A DNA stretch of 64,000 nucleotides from Ctena decussata (GCA_963989385.1 OZ022501.1:19740102-19804101); one strand, 5' to 3'; shown: positions 43,030-53,955, numbered from the stretch's first letter. The notes: generated from the sequence alone by a model not told the origin. Numbers and translations are program-made.

Positions 43030-44155
43030 TTTCATATCATTTCAAAGATAATAACTCGGACAATGTTGTGATTATCAAGCGCACACATGGTGGCAAGAAG
43101 TAAAAAAATTCAGCAATTTGGAGAAAATTCATATAATCGTAGAGGACTACTCAAGAAACATTTCTGTAGACAAAAATCTGAATAACTGCAGTTAGACAGC
43201 AATAATTGCCATTTTCCATTTTCCCCATTATAAGTCAATGGAAACTCTTAGTTGTCATAGCAACCCAACTGCTGGAGCAATTGCCATGAAAAACAGTAAA
43301 TCTATAGAGGCTAGTGCCATGGAAAACACTAAATCTATAGAGGCTAGTACTAAGATTCTTGCTGTAAAGTTTGAGCTTTATTGGCCACACAGTTTCTGCG
43401 AAGATGATTTTTTAATATTTTTCTATTTTTAACCATTCGGTTGCAATGGCAACCATCCAAATTGCCCAATTTGCAAAAATTTAACATGGCTGGTTAAAGA
43501 CTACTCAAGGTACATTTCTATGAAAGTTTTGTCAAAATATCCGCAGTGGCATAGCAATAAATGCAAATTTTCCATTTTGCCATTATAAGTCAATGGCAAA
43601 TTTAAGGTCCCATAGCAACCAAACTGCTAGAGCAATTGCCAAGAAAAACAGTACTTTTATAGAAGCTAGTACTAAGATCCTTTCTGTGAAGTTTGAGCTT
43701 TATTGGTTGCACAGTTTCTGAGGAGATGATTTTTGAATATTTTTTCTATTTTTAACCATCAGGTTGCCATGGCAACCAGCCAAATTGTGCAATTTACATA
43801 AAGTTCATGTGGTTGATAGAGGAATACTCAAGGAACATTTCTGTAAAAGTTTTGTCAAAATATCTGCAGTGACATAGCAATAAATGCAAATTTTCAATTT
43901 TTCCCATACAAGTCAATGGAAACTTTAAGTTGCCATAGCAACCAAAGTTCTGAAGCGATTTGGATAAAAAACAGTATTATTGGTTCCCCCTGCCTATAGA
44001 TGCTATATATAAAATTTGGTAACTATGGGCCTTGTAGTTTCAGAGGAGATGTCGTTTGAAAATATTGACGGACGACGGACGGACGGACGACGGACGACGG
44101 ATGCCTGCCTATACTATAAGCTCACCTGTGAGCCTTCGGCTCAGGTGAGCTAATA
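43030..44155 (+). mobile_element. tandem-core element with terminal hairpin
   Basis: Three diverged core units, spaced about 355 and 325 bp, each with AAGTCAATGG, TTGCCATAGCAACC, AGTTTGAGCTTTATTGG and GTTGCMATGGCAACC. The right end is a GACGGACGACGGACG microsatellite, CTATACTATAAGCTC, and a perfect hairpin around GAGCCTTCGGCTC, closing with AGGTGAGCTAAT. The module at 10400-10660 is an inverted truncated relative. A terminal hairpin followed by CTAA|T resembles Helitron 3' ends, but this is only suggestive. Confidence 0.6.
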
Positions 44156-44211
44156 AAAGGCTTGGAAAAAAACGAGCACTGAAAAGATTTTACAAGTTAT
44201 ATCGATTATAT

Positions 44212-44888
44212 CCCAGTAGGCATGTGGCGTCATAATGATGTCACTGCAACGTTATTACATGGCATCAATGTCAGTGCAGTGTCATTACGATGCAATGCAG
44301 TGCGTAAATTTACCGGAACAGGCCTAATTACTGGATCGGACCGGAACGGACCCATATTATTCATATTTCCAGCCATTTTTAAGATATTTCGATACAATCT
44401 GCACGCGCAGATTAATTCCAGGCCCTACCTGTGACTAACATGTGTCATCTTAACTAGCAATCCCTGATTTCATCCACCGACTTGATACATATAGAGCTAC
44501 ATATTTCCTATGGATGAAATGTTGGTCATGATATTATGGAACAAAAATTCAGGAATCTTTGTGTTTTTCATTCTCTCTTAGTCTTGGACGAAAGATAGCC
44601 AGATTTTTTTGTATAAGATTATATGATTTTAATATGAAACACATATGCGTGGGGTATTAAGAGGCCTACCCATGGCGCAAAATGCTCAAAGAGTATTTTG
44701 ACTGATATCTCTAATTGGTTTTGCGCTAGAGGGCATACAGAATACGTTCAAATATTAAATAAATGTGTATTTAATAAAAATATTACAAATATCAACTGAA
44801 GATAGGGAAAACGGGTCCGTTCTGGTAATTCAGTCCATTGCGATCCGTTCCAGTAAATTTACGCACCCGATGCAATGTGCCTGCTGGT
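44212..44888. mobile_element. M2 MITE interrupted by a hAT-like element
   Basis: The left part CCCAGTAGGCATGTGGCGTC...GATGCAATG (44212-44297) and the right part GATGCAATGTGCCTGCTGG (44869-44887) rejoin into one M2 palindrome when the insertion between them is removed. Confidence 0.75.
44298..44868. mobile_element. hAT-like non-autonomous transposon
   Basis: 571 bp with imperfect inverted ends (CAGTGCGTAAATTTACCGG and the complement of GGGTGCGTAAATTTACTGG), flanked by GATGCAAT(G) on both sides. An 8-9-bp duplication and a CAGTG-type terminus are hallmarks of hAT elements. Further inverted blocks around GGAACGGACCC lie inside. No transposase. Confidence 0.7.
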
Positions 44889-44951
44889 ATGTGTTTGGCA
44901 ATGTGCCTGCTGGTATGTGTTTGGCAATGTGCCTGCTGGTATGTGTTTGGC
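44873..44951 (+). repeat. 26-bp tandem repeat, three units
   Basis: Units of CAATGTGCCTGCTGGTATGT plus GTTTGG. The first unit starts within the right end of the M2 MITE, so the array grew from the MITE edge and its flank. Confidence 0.9.
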
Positions 44952-45005
44952 TTCTAATATAAATATGAATATGTGTTTCTTGTCATCCTTCCAAAATATG
45001 TGCCT

Positions 45006-45078
45006 GGCCGGGTAGCGCAATCGGTAGAGCATCTGACTCATAAGTCAGAGGCCCTGGGTTCGAAACCCGGTCTGGCCA
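45006..45078 (+). repeat. tRNA-Met-like head of a SINE
   Basis: 73 nt that nearly fold as a tRNA: acceptor GGCCGGG/TCTGGCC, D arm GCGC...GAGC with one mismatch, CAT in the anticodon position, and T arm CTGGG-TTCGAAA-CCCGG. The anticodon arm is irregular: TCTGA/TCAGA encloses eight bases instead of seven, and the variable loop is one short. No CCA is encoded, as expected in eukaryotes. Because a SINE-like body follows, it is more likely a SINE promoter than a working gene, but a functional tRNA-Met is not excluded. Confidence 0.6.
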
Positions 45079-45272
45079 CATACTTTTGTTTCTCCTTCCG
45101 CTGATTCAAGGGCAGTTGTCAGTTACAGGAGAAACTATGTGCTGTTAGTACTGGTTAACCGCTTAGGAGGTCTAAGCCTGCCTAGGAATAGTGTGGTTAG
45201 GTTAACTGACCATCCCAACATGACCTTAGCTGTTTACCGTGGATGATAAGCATCAAATCAACCAACCAACCT
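45006..45272 (+). repeat. tRNA-headed SINE with (AACC) tail
   Basis: After the tRNA-like head comes a body with GGGCAGTTGTCAGTTACAGG, TTAACCGCTTAGGAGG, ACCATCCCAACATGACC and TGGATGATAAGC, ending in AACCAACCAACC. The head recurs in decayed form at 52531-52604. Confidence 0.65.
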
Positions 45273-46115
45273 TCCAAAATATCTAAACTTCAGTTTACAA
45301 ACCTTTCAGAACTTGCTGTATCAAAATCAAGAAATAAACTCATGTTCAAATACTTTTCAGTTAAAATAACAGTTTCTGTTGGTGCATTCAGGCCACCATA
45401 CTTTGGTTCACATTGTTGAAAAAGTAGTTCCAACATGGATGATGTTTGAATTTTTTTTTTATGGTATTTTTTTGTAAATCATCCATTTTCGTTGTAATTT
45501 GGCTATTTTCGTTCTTTTCTCATGTGGCAGTCCTTAAATACAAGCATAACAAACATTTTTACATCATTATTTTGCAGATCGTGAGTGAAGGGAGATAAGT
45601 AACATTTTTGCCGAAAACTCTGAAAAAAAGTAAAATTTCACAAATAGTGATTTCTTAAAAAGACTTTTTCCGCTTCAAATTTATCAGCATTTCTGGACAG
45701 TTAATCTGGTATATAATATGGCCAGGTTTTGACATGGAAAACAGTAGAAAATTCACTTAGAAATTTTGCAACATAACTGTTAAGAGGTACCTTAAACGAT
45801 ATTTTATTAACTATAAATTACATACATATACTACTATACAATTTCAAAAGTATCAGGATTTGACAGTAAGTTTCAGTTCGCTTAGAGTAAAAGAATTTTT
45901 AAATTAAGTAATTAACTGCAAAAGTGTGCAAAGTGGATGATAAAAGATAGGCTGAAGGCATCTATGAGAGAGAGAAAAAAGAAACGAATCAAAATGAAAA
46001 AAAAAAAAAAAATAGATGTTTTCGTTTACTTCAGTAATGGGTGCCATCCTGGACGTCCAAAGAGCATTCAAACAATTTTTCGTTCAGCAATCGTTCAGTA
46101 AAATCGAAATTGTGC
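45273..46115. other. intron sequence, no feature
   Basis: AT-rich non-coding sequence with an A run near 45999-46011. Confidence 0.4.
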
Positions 46116-46119
46116 AGCA

Positions 46120-46300
46120 AGAATCCTGCGGAATGCGGCGTCTCTCCTGTCTACGCATTGTCACAAAACAGAGCTATTAAAGCAAATCACTCGGAAAAAG
46201 TTTGCACCACCGCCGACGCCGCCGACGCAGCAAAATACTTACGTATTGCTTCTGCAAGACACAGGCGATATAATAACGACGGCGACGCCGTTTCAATAAA
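46120..46300 (+). mobile_element. short relative of the 54478 tandem-core element
   Basis: Starts CCTGCGGAATGCGGCGTCTC and TTGTCACAAAACAGAGCTA, matching the left arm at 54478-54540. A GCCGACGCCGCCGACGC run then follows directly, matching the right side of that element. The 156-bp cores are missing. Confidence 0.55.
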
Positions 46301-46526
46301 TGAGCCGCGACATGAAAAACCCCAACAAATTTGCATATGCGCCAAGCGAAGATTCAGATCAGCCTGAGCATACGCCCAGTCTGAGCAGAGTCGGAGGTAG
46401 TTTTGATCCTTAGCTACACTTTCAGCGCACAGCAAAGACTCTGATCAGGCTGGGCGGATGCCCAGGCTGATCTGAGTCTTCATTGGTCGCACATGCCACT
46501 TTGTTGGTTTTGTCGTGTCTGGGCTA
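46301..46526. mobile_element. M1 foldback MITE
   Basis: Starts TGAGCCGCGACATGAAAAAC and ends GTCGTGTCTGGGCTA. Diverged at the right terminus. Confidence 0.8.
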
Positions 46527-47040
46527 AAATTAAGGACACCAGCTTTTATCTTTATCGACTGAAAACTACACTGCTCAGCTGAAAGTACCTCCGTAGTCTT
46601 ACGACAGGGGTGCTGGTGCATGGGGTTGAGGTGGGCGGATCTGTCGGTGAAAGTCGGTTTGCTGATTAAAATATAAACAGACTATTTTACTTATACGTCT
46701 GAACATCAGAAGACTTCAAAACAGCGATCATGAACATATTTTCTGGCCCTGATGAACGAAATTGGTCATGTCATTACTGGACGAATTTACGTCATTACGC
46801 ATATGAGGAAGTTAGTTAAATTTAAACTTTGACATTGGACCTTAAAAGCTGACAAGTTCGCAATGTTACGTGAATTCCTGAGGCAAACTGTACCACGAGG
46901 GTAGTAAATCATAGACGCTTGTATCCTCCAATTTGACCGCCTGTAGGACACGAACGTGCAAAAGCCTCGAACGTCAAGTTTGTTACCCACAACAGAGGAG
47001 TATAATGTACTTTTCAACAGTTTCTTTAAAAATAAGAATT

Positions 47041-47279
47041 TGAGAACCGACACGACAAAACCAACAAAGTGGTTGTGCGCCCATCGCAGACTCAGATGAG
47101 GCTGGGCATCCGCCCAGTCTAATCAGACTCTTTGCTGTGCGCTTATAGGGTAGCTAAGAGTCTAAGCTAGCTCCATGCTGACAGCGAAAGCTCTGAAAAG
47201 ACAGGGCGGACTCCCAGGCTGACCTGAGTCTTAGCTGGGCGCACATGCCACTTCGTTGGTTTTGTTGTGTCGCAGCTCA
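47041..47279. mobile_element. M1 foldback MITE
   Basis: Starts TGAGAACCGACACGACAAAA and ends GTTGTGTCGCAGCTCA. Full length. Confidence 0.8.
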
Positions 47280-48270
47280 ATTATTATATTATGTCGATCA
47301 TCAATGAAATAGTAACACTTTTAGAGTAATAAAAGCTTGTAAAATGCCAAGTATTTTACCTATGTTTGCCTTTTAAATCTACAACAATAGATTTATATCG
47401 GGTCACTAGACGGACATTGTTACCCAACATATATACAATGAAAATCAATTGTATTTATATCCTTATTATTTTATTTATACAAGCATAGAACTAAATTTTC
47501 CCATGTTGAACTTAACATGCTTAAGGATAGTGAAAGAAAGGTTGTTTTATGCGGTCGCTATATTAAAGGCCAAATTTCTGTCAGATTTCTCCTTAGACGA
47601 TTTTCTTCAGCTCAGTCTTTGACAGTCAATATCAACGGAACGGAAACATACAAATACATTTATTACACAGCTTTTGAGCTCATGTGGTCTACTGTATAGT
47701 CTAGCAAACACTAGAATGTTATTTCTCTTCGACGTCATGTAACGTCACGCCACGTCGATGCGCACTACGACAGTAAAGTCATAAACACATTTATTCAAGT
47801 CCAACACTTTGATCACCAACAACAATTACGCGCTTTCTCACTTTTTTGCCAAATAAATTAATTTCAGAATCAGTGCAGAATCTCAAAAAAAAATATTTTG
47901 GCTTGGTGTCAAAAGTCATATAAGCTCGCTAGAGCTCGCTTTTCTGACATTCTACAACTCGCCAAAATAGTAATACACATAAAACTTTAAGGCACTACTA
48001 TGTGATTTCTGTGTAGATAAATATTTGATTAGATCTGTCAACATATTTGATCAATCATTTTCATTAAGTATGTACATACCGATTACTTATGTAAAATCTA
48101 AAAGCTTTAAACGGTTACGTACTTCAACTATCAAAGATGTGTCTGTTGATCCCAAGAACAGTTTTGTCTGGTTTTCGTGATGAGTGCCTATCAACATTGA
48201 AAATCATCGGCTTGACATTTCTCGCTGCGCTCCCTCACTTTATCCGAAGATATCTCAATGATGACTATAT
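47280..48270. other. intron sequence, no feature
   Basis: AT-rich. A short M2-like block (GACGTCATGTAACGTCACGC) lies near 47732. Confidence 0.4.
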
Positions 48271-48463
48271 AGATGATGGATGGCTGACTTGCGGTTTTGT
48301 GTCCTTTTCAACAGTATTTCAGTCCTATCAGGACGGCGGGAGGTTGATGACGACAGACTGTGCAATGGAACCCTGTTTGCGGTTGGAAAGATTTCCGCCT
48401 ACAGCGCGGAGGCTCCAACCCGGGATCGCTGGAACAGTAGGCCTACTGAGCTACCGGGGCTCC
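48271..48463 (-). repeat. tRNA-derived SINE, family A
   Basis: Good minus-strand copy: the head reads GAGCCCCGGTAGCTCAGTAG and a B-box-like CCCGGGTTGGAGCC, followed by the body GTCCTGATAGGACTGAAATA. A fragment of another copy follows to about 48545. Confidence 0.7.
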
Positions 48464-48574
48464 AAATAGATAGATAACATTCAACAGTATTTTAATTAGG
48501 TCGCTGTATGCAATGAAACCTGTCCCAGCAGGATTCGAACCTGGTTAAGCTATCACAGTTAGTCAAAACAGGGT

Positions 48575-48800
48575 GCATTGATGATAATTGTGAGGCACTC
48601 GTATTCTCTTTAAAACATATGTTGTGACCTTTCATATGAGCCGTCTGCACAAATATTATCCCCGATTATCACAAAATACTCGGACGGTACTCCAGATAAG
48701 AAGGATTAACTGGAATAATTTATGGAAATTTTTTATATTTCTCAATAAAACTTATGCTGTGATCCCCCAATAGAACCGTCTCGCCGGACCTATAAATGCA
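48575..48800. mobile_element. M4 hairpin element, rearranged remnants
   Basis: ACATATGTTGTGACC and GATTATCACAAAATACTC at 48615-48690, then TATTTCTCAATAAAACTTAT and GAACCGTCTCG at 48750-48785. The two halves appear in swapped order compared with 37041-37241, so this is two truncated copies or a rearranged one. Confidence 0.5.
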
Positions 48801-49018
48801 TCTATAAAGGTACGGTTGGTGGTTTCTGTGATCTAAAAGTAGGTAACCTATGTTACACCATCCGTTTTATAATGCATGGTTAAATGCATGAAATTCGTTT
48901 GCAACAAATCCATACAAAATTAGTAAGCTATGCGCAACATCAACAATTTTATGATAGCAAATAGCTTATATCGATTGCATGCGGGTTTCTTCCGTCTCGG
49001 AGATATTTCGTTTTTTAC

Positions 49019-49999
49019 CAGCCGGCATACAACACTGAGACATCGTCATACTATGTCGACGTCGACGCGACGTTATGAATCTTGTTTCAAGATCGATGCA
49101 ACATTTACGCTGCAACGGGCGCTAAAACGCTACTGCTTCAATGAGATTGTGGCGATGGTATTGCATTAAAATTGATACAACGTATTTTTTTAGAGATATT
49201 GTATCGATACACTGTTGTTTCAGTAATATTTCACCGAATAATCAGTGACATTGCGACGAATAATCAACATTGGTACGTTGTTTCAGTGATATCGCGTCAA
49301 ATCAGCATCACTTATATAAATAAATCTTATCTTATCATATCTTATCTTATCACTGATACAACATTGTTTCTGTGATACTGCATCGAATCAACACTGATAC
49401 AACGTTGTTTCGGTAATATAGTACTATAGCGTAGAATAATCAACTTTGCTACAACGTTGTTTCAGTGATATTGCCTAGAATAATCAACATTGACACAACG
49501 TTGTTTCAGTGATATTGCCTAGAATAATCAACATTGCTACAACGTTGTTTCAGTGATATTGCCTAGAATAATCAACATTGCTACAACGTTGTTTCAGTGA
49601 TATTGCCTAGAATAATCAACATTGACACAACGTTGTTTCAGTGATATTGCCTAGAATAATCAACATTGACACAACGTTGTTTCAGTGATATTGCCTAGAA
49701 CAATCGACATTGACACAACGTTGTTTCAGTGATATTGCCTAGAATAATCAACATTGACACAACGTTGTTTCAGTGAAATCGCACAGAATAAGCAACAATG
49801 ATATACAGCGTTGTTCAGTGATGTTGCATATTGAGAGTCAACACTGATACGTTGTTTTGGTGATAGTGCATAAAATCATTAGCATTAATACGACGTTGAT
49901 TCGGTGATATTGCATCGATTCGATGCAATATCACTGAAATATTGTAGTAGCAATGTCGATGCAATATCATCGCCGCAATGATTGATACTGATGCGTTGT
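49019..49999 (+). repeat. 44-bp minisatellite with degenerate flanks
   Basis: The core at 49430-49780 holds about eight near-identical 44-bp units: ACAACGTTGTTTCAGTGATA then TTGCCTAGAATAATCAACATT. Diverged versions extend on both sides to about 49170 and 49990. At 49019 the sequence begins CCAGCCGGCATACAACACTG like an M2 MITE end, and the unit resembles M2 interior words, so the array may derive from such an element. Confidence 0.85.
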
Positions 50000-50008
50000 T
50001 TTAACGTT

Positions 50009-50114
50009 CCCAGCAGGCACACTATACTGAAAAATATATCAACGCTTAACTGACGTCATGACGTTGATTTCACGTGGATACACAGTAGCTGTTTCAACGT
50101 TGTGTGTCCACTGG
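50009..50114. mobile_element. M2 palindromic MITE beside the GAREM splice donor
   Basis: Left end CCCAGCAGGCACACTATAC, right end TTGTGTGTCCACTGG, with GACGTCATGACGTTGA in the middle. The arms are more diverged than in the 35306 copy. It ends 26 bases inside the intron from the exon 1 donor. Confidence 0.65.
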
Positions 50115-50141
50115 ACACGTTTTAAATTGCAAAATTCTCAC

Positions 50142-50472
50142 CCGTCTGTGTGACGTTTATGTCTATCTCTTTCCCAGTCTGGTGGTACTCCATGGACCGC
50201 CTGTCCCACTGTAGTTTCATGGCTGCCACCATTTTGTAACGTCTCATTTCGTGCACCTTCAGTACACACTCTTCCTCTCCTCCGTCCCCCGGGGACTGTA
50301 TAATCCGTACCCCGGGACATAGCTTATGCAGATCTTCTCGTCTTACTTTGATTAAACATGGATATTTGCCCTTGGTGACAATATCTGTTAGAGCTCGAGT
50401 CCGATCCTCCCAAACTATGTCCCCAGGGTCATAGCTGTGGGTAGTTTCATCCAACCCCTCATAGTCCGCCAT
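50142..50472 (-). CDS. GAREM: GAREM exon 1: start codon and first part of CABIT
   Basis: 110 codons plus one base. The ATG (50472-50470) has a strong context (AAG before, G after) and an in-frame TGA 14 codons upstream at 50514-50512, with no other in-frame ATG between, so the start is well supported. The product starts M-A-D-Y-E-G-L and enters the CABIT domain, a paired beta-barrel module shared with THEMIS: I-V-T-K-G-K-Y-P-C-L-I-K-V-R, V-L-K-V-H-E-M-R-R-Y and M-K-L-Q-W-D. The donor ACGG|GTGAGA leaves one base of a Gly codon, which exon 2 completes. The joined protein has 853 residues, against roughly 870-880 in vertebrate GAREM1. A single GAREM gene is usual in invertebrates, so I do not assign paralogue 1 or 2. 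Confidence 0.88.
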
Positions 50473-51445
50473 CTTTTGATCCTTGACAACATAGACGCTT
50501 CTTAAGTAATCTCAGAAGCTTAAAGATGCACTGAATATTTACTATCCACACAAAGAATTGATAAACCCATTAAAGTCCCACAAGCTATCTGTATCTTCTG
50601 TCCTACACTTTTAGAGCGTTACATTTTTATCTGACAACCCGAACTAAATAAATGTAACAGTACCCTTGAAAAGAAAGAGGGCCGTTCCACATTACACGTC
50701 TTAATTGTTTTCAGTTGAGTTAAATTTTCTTCTAAAGTTAACCGTTTGACCGTCGATCTGCAGTATTATTACCGAGATATTATATCCGAAACCTGTCAAT
50801 AAGTTACAGGTATGAATAGGTTGACAAATCCAAATTTTGTCAAATGCAGGTAGCATACCAACACTCTGGTAAAAATCAATGGATATAAGCCTATAACGCA
50901 GACAGATGACGCATTAAGATTTTGTGCAAAGTTGACACAAATCAGGCATTTCCTAAGCATTGGAAACTGATTGAAAATCAAAATGAGAGGGGAAAAGCTG
51001 ATACGACAGCAGCATGATTTATTTTATTCAACGATCTCTCTTTTTCTTGCATTAGCAAGGAAGAAATTCTTGGACTTATACCTTATTTTTGTCACAAAAG
51101 TATTCCCAGTACTATGTGCATGTAGCTTTACAAATGGAGCAATACCATTTAAAGGGAGCCAGGCTACGTAACTTAATAGTCATGTCAAGTGTGCGGCACT
51201 AGATCCATCAATAGCAAGACTAGTTATCATTATTCAATGAACGCGTATTTCACTGGATGTAAACGATAAAAAATTATTAAGAGAAATCTATGACACCTAC
51301 ATACCATTTGTTTATACGGGTATGTGACAGGCAAGGTTTGAAGGATTCACCAAAATTAAGTTTCGAATGTGACGAATCAAAACCGCAGTGATTTTTTTTT
51401 CATTTTTATATACATGGACCGGATCGATGTATAAGATGACATAAT
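50473..51445 (-). other. 5' flank of GAREM; promoter not resolved
   Basis: Contains the 5' untranslated region and presumably the promoter. No TATA box at a useful distance and no GC island are evident. An upstream non-coding exon is possible. Confidence 0.4.
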
Positions 51446-51675
51446 TGAGCTGCGACACGAGAAAACTTACAAAGTGGTTGTGCACCCAGCGTAGACTAAG
51501 ACCAGTCTGGACATCCGCCCAATCTGCTCAGAGTCTTTGCTGTCCGTATGGAGCTAGCTTAGATCTTCAGCTACCCTTTAAGTGCATAGCGAGGACTCAT
51601 GGGCAGATGCCCAGGCTGACCGGAGTCTTCGCTGGGCGCACAACCACTTTGTTGGTTACGTCATGTCGCGGCTCA
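51446..51675. mobile_element. M1 foldback MITE
   Basis: Starts TGAGCTGCGACACGAGAAAA, ends CATGTCGCGGCTCA, about 230 bp. It lies about 1 kb upstream of GAREM exon 1. Confidence 0.8.
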
Positions 51676-52530
51676 TATATTCTACGCACTACATTAACGA
51701 CATAATCTACGCACTGTACAGTGAAGGCATCAATGAGTAACTTGAAAAACCGCGACTTTAATTAGCAGCCAGAAAAAAAAATCAGTGTGCAGCCTTGGAA
51801 ATAATAACCGTGGCTGCTGTTGGAATATTGAAATAAACTGATTAAAGAAAATCAATGAAAACCAATCGAACGTTAAGTTTATTTATAAATAATTATTTTT
51901 CCTCTATATCAAAATAAGGTCATCTCGCGGAGATGGTTTCACTTTGTTTACACAACCTCCTTTCGCAAGTAACATTTCACAAACTTAACGTAGGCGATGG
52001 TGACTTTTTTACTACATGTTTTCTATTTCTGGATAGTCATAACTCATTTTTCATTTTTAGATAACCAATATTCTATTTTCAGATATCACAAAATAATTAT
52101 GATTTATATTAGGATGTCCACGATTCGAATTTTGGAAATCCAACAAATTGAATGATAAACATCCATTCATTTTTATTTTTGGATATCATTTATCAGATAT
52201 ATGGACACCAAATATTCATTTTGATTTTTATGATATTCAAAAACTGAATTTTGGATATCCGAAAATCGAATTATGAATATCCAGGAACCGATTTATGGGT
52301 ATTTTGAAATATTTAACCTATCTCTCTCTCTTTCTCTCCCCCGCCCCACCCCCTCCCTCCATATCCCCTCATAAAAAATTTAAGTAAGTTATTATTTTTT
52401 ATTCTCTGAGCATCAACTGACAATGTCTTATATTAGTTCCAAGTTTCGTGAAAACATCAGCAACGATTTTAAAATTAAAGAGAAAACCAGTTTCCTTGCT
52501 AAAACACACAAGGGTACAGGATTCTATGGG
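51676..52530. repeat. no gene; GGATATC-rich stretch at 52030-52310
   Basis: The words GGATATC, GATATTC and TTTTTGGATATC recur about every 20-25 bp in both orientations between 52030 and 52310, giving a degenerate low-complexity repeat. The rest is AT-rich. Confidence 0.45.
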
Positions 52531-52604
52531 CCGCGTAGAGCAGTCGGTAGCGCGTCTAACTCGAGAGCTAGAGGTCCCATGTTGATACTCGGTCTGGCCA
52601 CTTA
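52531..52604 (+). repeat. decayed tRNA-like SINE head
   Basis: GGGCCGCGTAGAGCAGTCGG, TCTAACTCGAGAGCTAGAGG and CTCGGTCTGGCCAC align with the head at 45006-45078. The T loop has lost TTCGA, so it is not a functional tRNA. Confidence 0.5.
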
Positions 52605-53955
52605 CTTTCGTGACATAGACATAGACATAATTTCATTCAAATGCAACAGCCTTTTGGCCCTTGAGCACACAGAAATACGAAGAGTGATGGCAGACAAGAT
52701 GACAAAAACAATGCTTTTCGAGTACATATTACTAAATTCTATCTCAGCCTAAATATACCAGTTTACTTTAATATCAGGACGTGTAAAACACTGTATATAT
52801 ATATAGTTATCCGGAGAGCTTTGTATTTCTCCTATATCACCCTATGGAAACGGTGACAACGATACCTGGTGAAAACTCGGGGGAGAACTGGTATAAAGTG
52901 TAAATTCGGGTGAAGAGCCAGAGAAAATTCGGGATTTATACTGTTTTGAAGGTGTTTATTTTGTTTACTTTCAATTTAAAGCAAAAGCATAACTAACTCC
53001 TGCGGAATTTTAGAATTCGGGCACTTGCAGGAGCTGTAGATGTTCTTTATTCATTTATTAATAGCAAAAGTTTGTTGAAAATATCTTCTGCGTTCTTGCC
53101 ACAGTGCGCCCCATTTTACAGGTTAACATTCTCAGGCGCCTTGCTGAACTAATTTTGTTAATTGTTCCACGTATACTTAATGACTGGATCAAAATAACTC
53201 TGCATTTTGATAGAGTTAGGGAGGCTATGTAAGCCCCTTATCATCGACAGGGAGCAAATTGTTACAAACAAGGAGATAACCGAGTTTCACGCTCGTGTAT
53301 GGTGATATGGTGAATTAACGGACAGGTGAAGTAGATCATCGGACAGCAACCGAATTTCTGCCAGTATGCAAAAGAAGTTTTACCCCGACTACTTCTGTTT
53401 TTCAGTTTGTAATGAATTCTAATCAGTAAAATATTAGTTCTCGCTACCTTTCTATTGGCCTCCGTCATTTTTCATCGCAATCTATGCCATTAACATTGAC
53501 AGAAAAGGCTCTGTGAAGTAAATGGGGACGTACACATGCTTTTTGTAAGCATGCGTATGTCCGCTGCCAATATGAGTAGTCTTCGGGACTAAAAACACAG
53601 CTTTCTCGAATGTAAGTTTGTGAAAAAATATTGTGACAGGAAAAGAAAACCCTTCCCATAGGTTTAAAATGAATAACTGAATATTTCATGTCATTTTTTG
53701 TGTGTGTTTAAAATCTTCTGTTATTAAAGATCGTTTCCTGAAAACATCTGGTATCTTCTACACTTTAAAGGACTCGTATATTTTACTATAAAATAACTGG
53801 CAAATGGCGGCCTGTCCATTTACCCTTATTTTTAGCGGGTGCTTGAAAATATTTTCTGGAATTTGATCGAATATGGTAGGCACTGTTTTGGATACATAGC
53901 CAAAATATAGCTGACTCGCTTCAATTGAGTCCATGCATGACCGGTAATGAAATGT
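52605..53955. other. no recognisable feature
   Basis: Non-coding on both strands. Two minus-strand frames of 68 and 74 codons (53262-53689) resemble nothing known. Confidence 0.4.

Larger units (their letters stand above)
34436..50141 (-). other. GAREM: GAREM intron (15.7 kb), repeat-filled
   Basis: The boundaries are inferred from a consensus donor (ACGG|GTGAGA, GT at 50141-50140) and acceptor (TTTTCAG|GT, AG at 34437-34436). Both leave phase 1, and joining them regenerates a Gly codon and a continuous CABIT domain. The contents are nearly all repeats and mobile elements, listed individually. An extra small exon cannot be excluded, but none is needed to keep the frame. Confidence 0.85.

Noticed and set aside
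45006..45078. Functional tRNA-Met gene
   Set aside because: The anticodon loop has eight bases, the variable loop is short, and a SINE-like body with an AACC tail follows directly. Kept as a SINE head.
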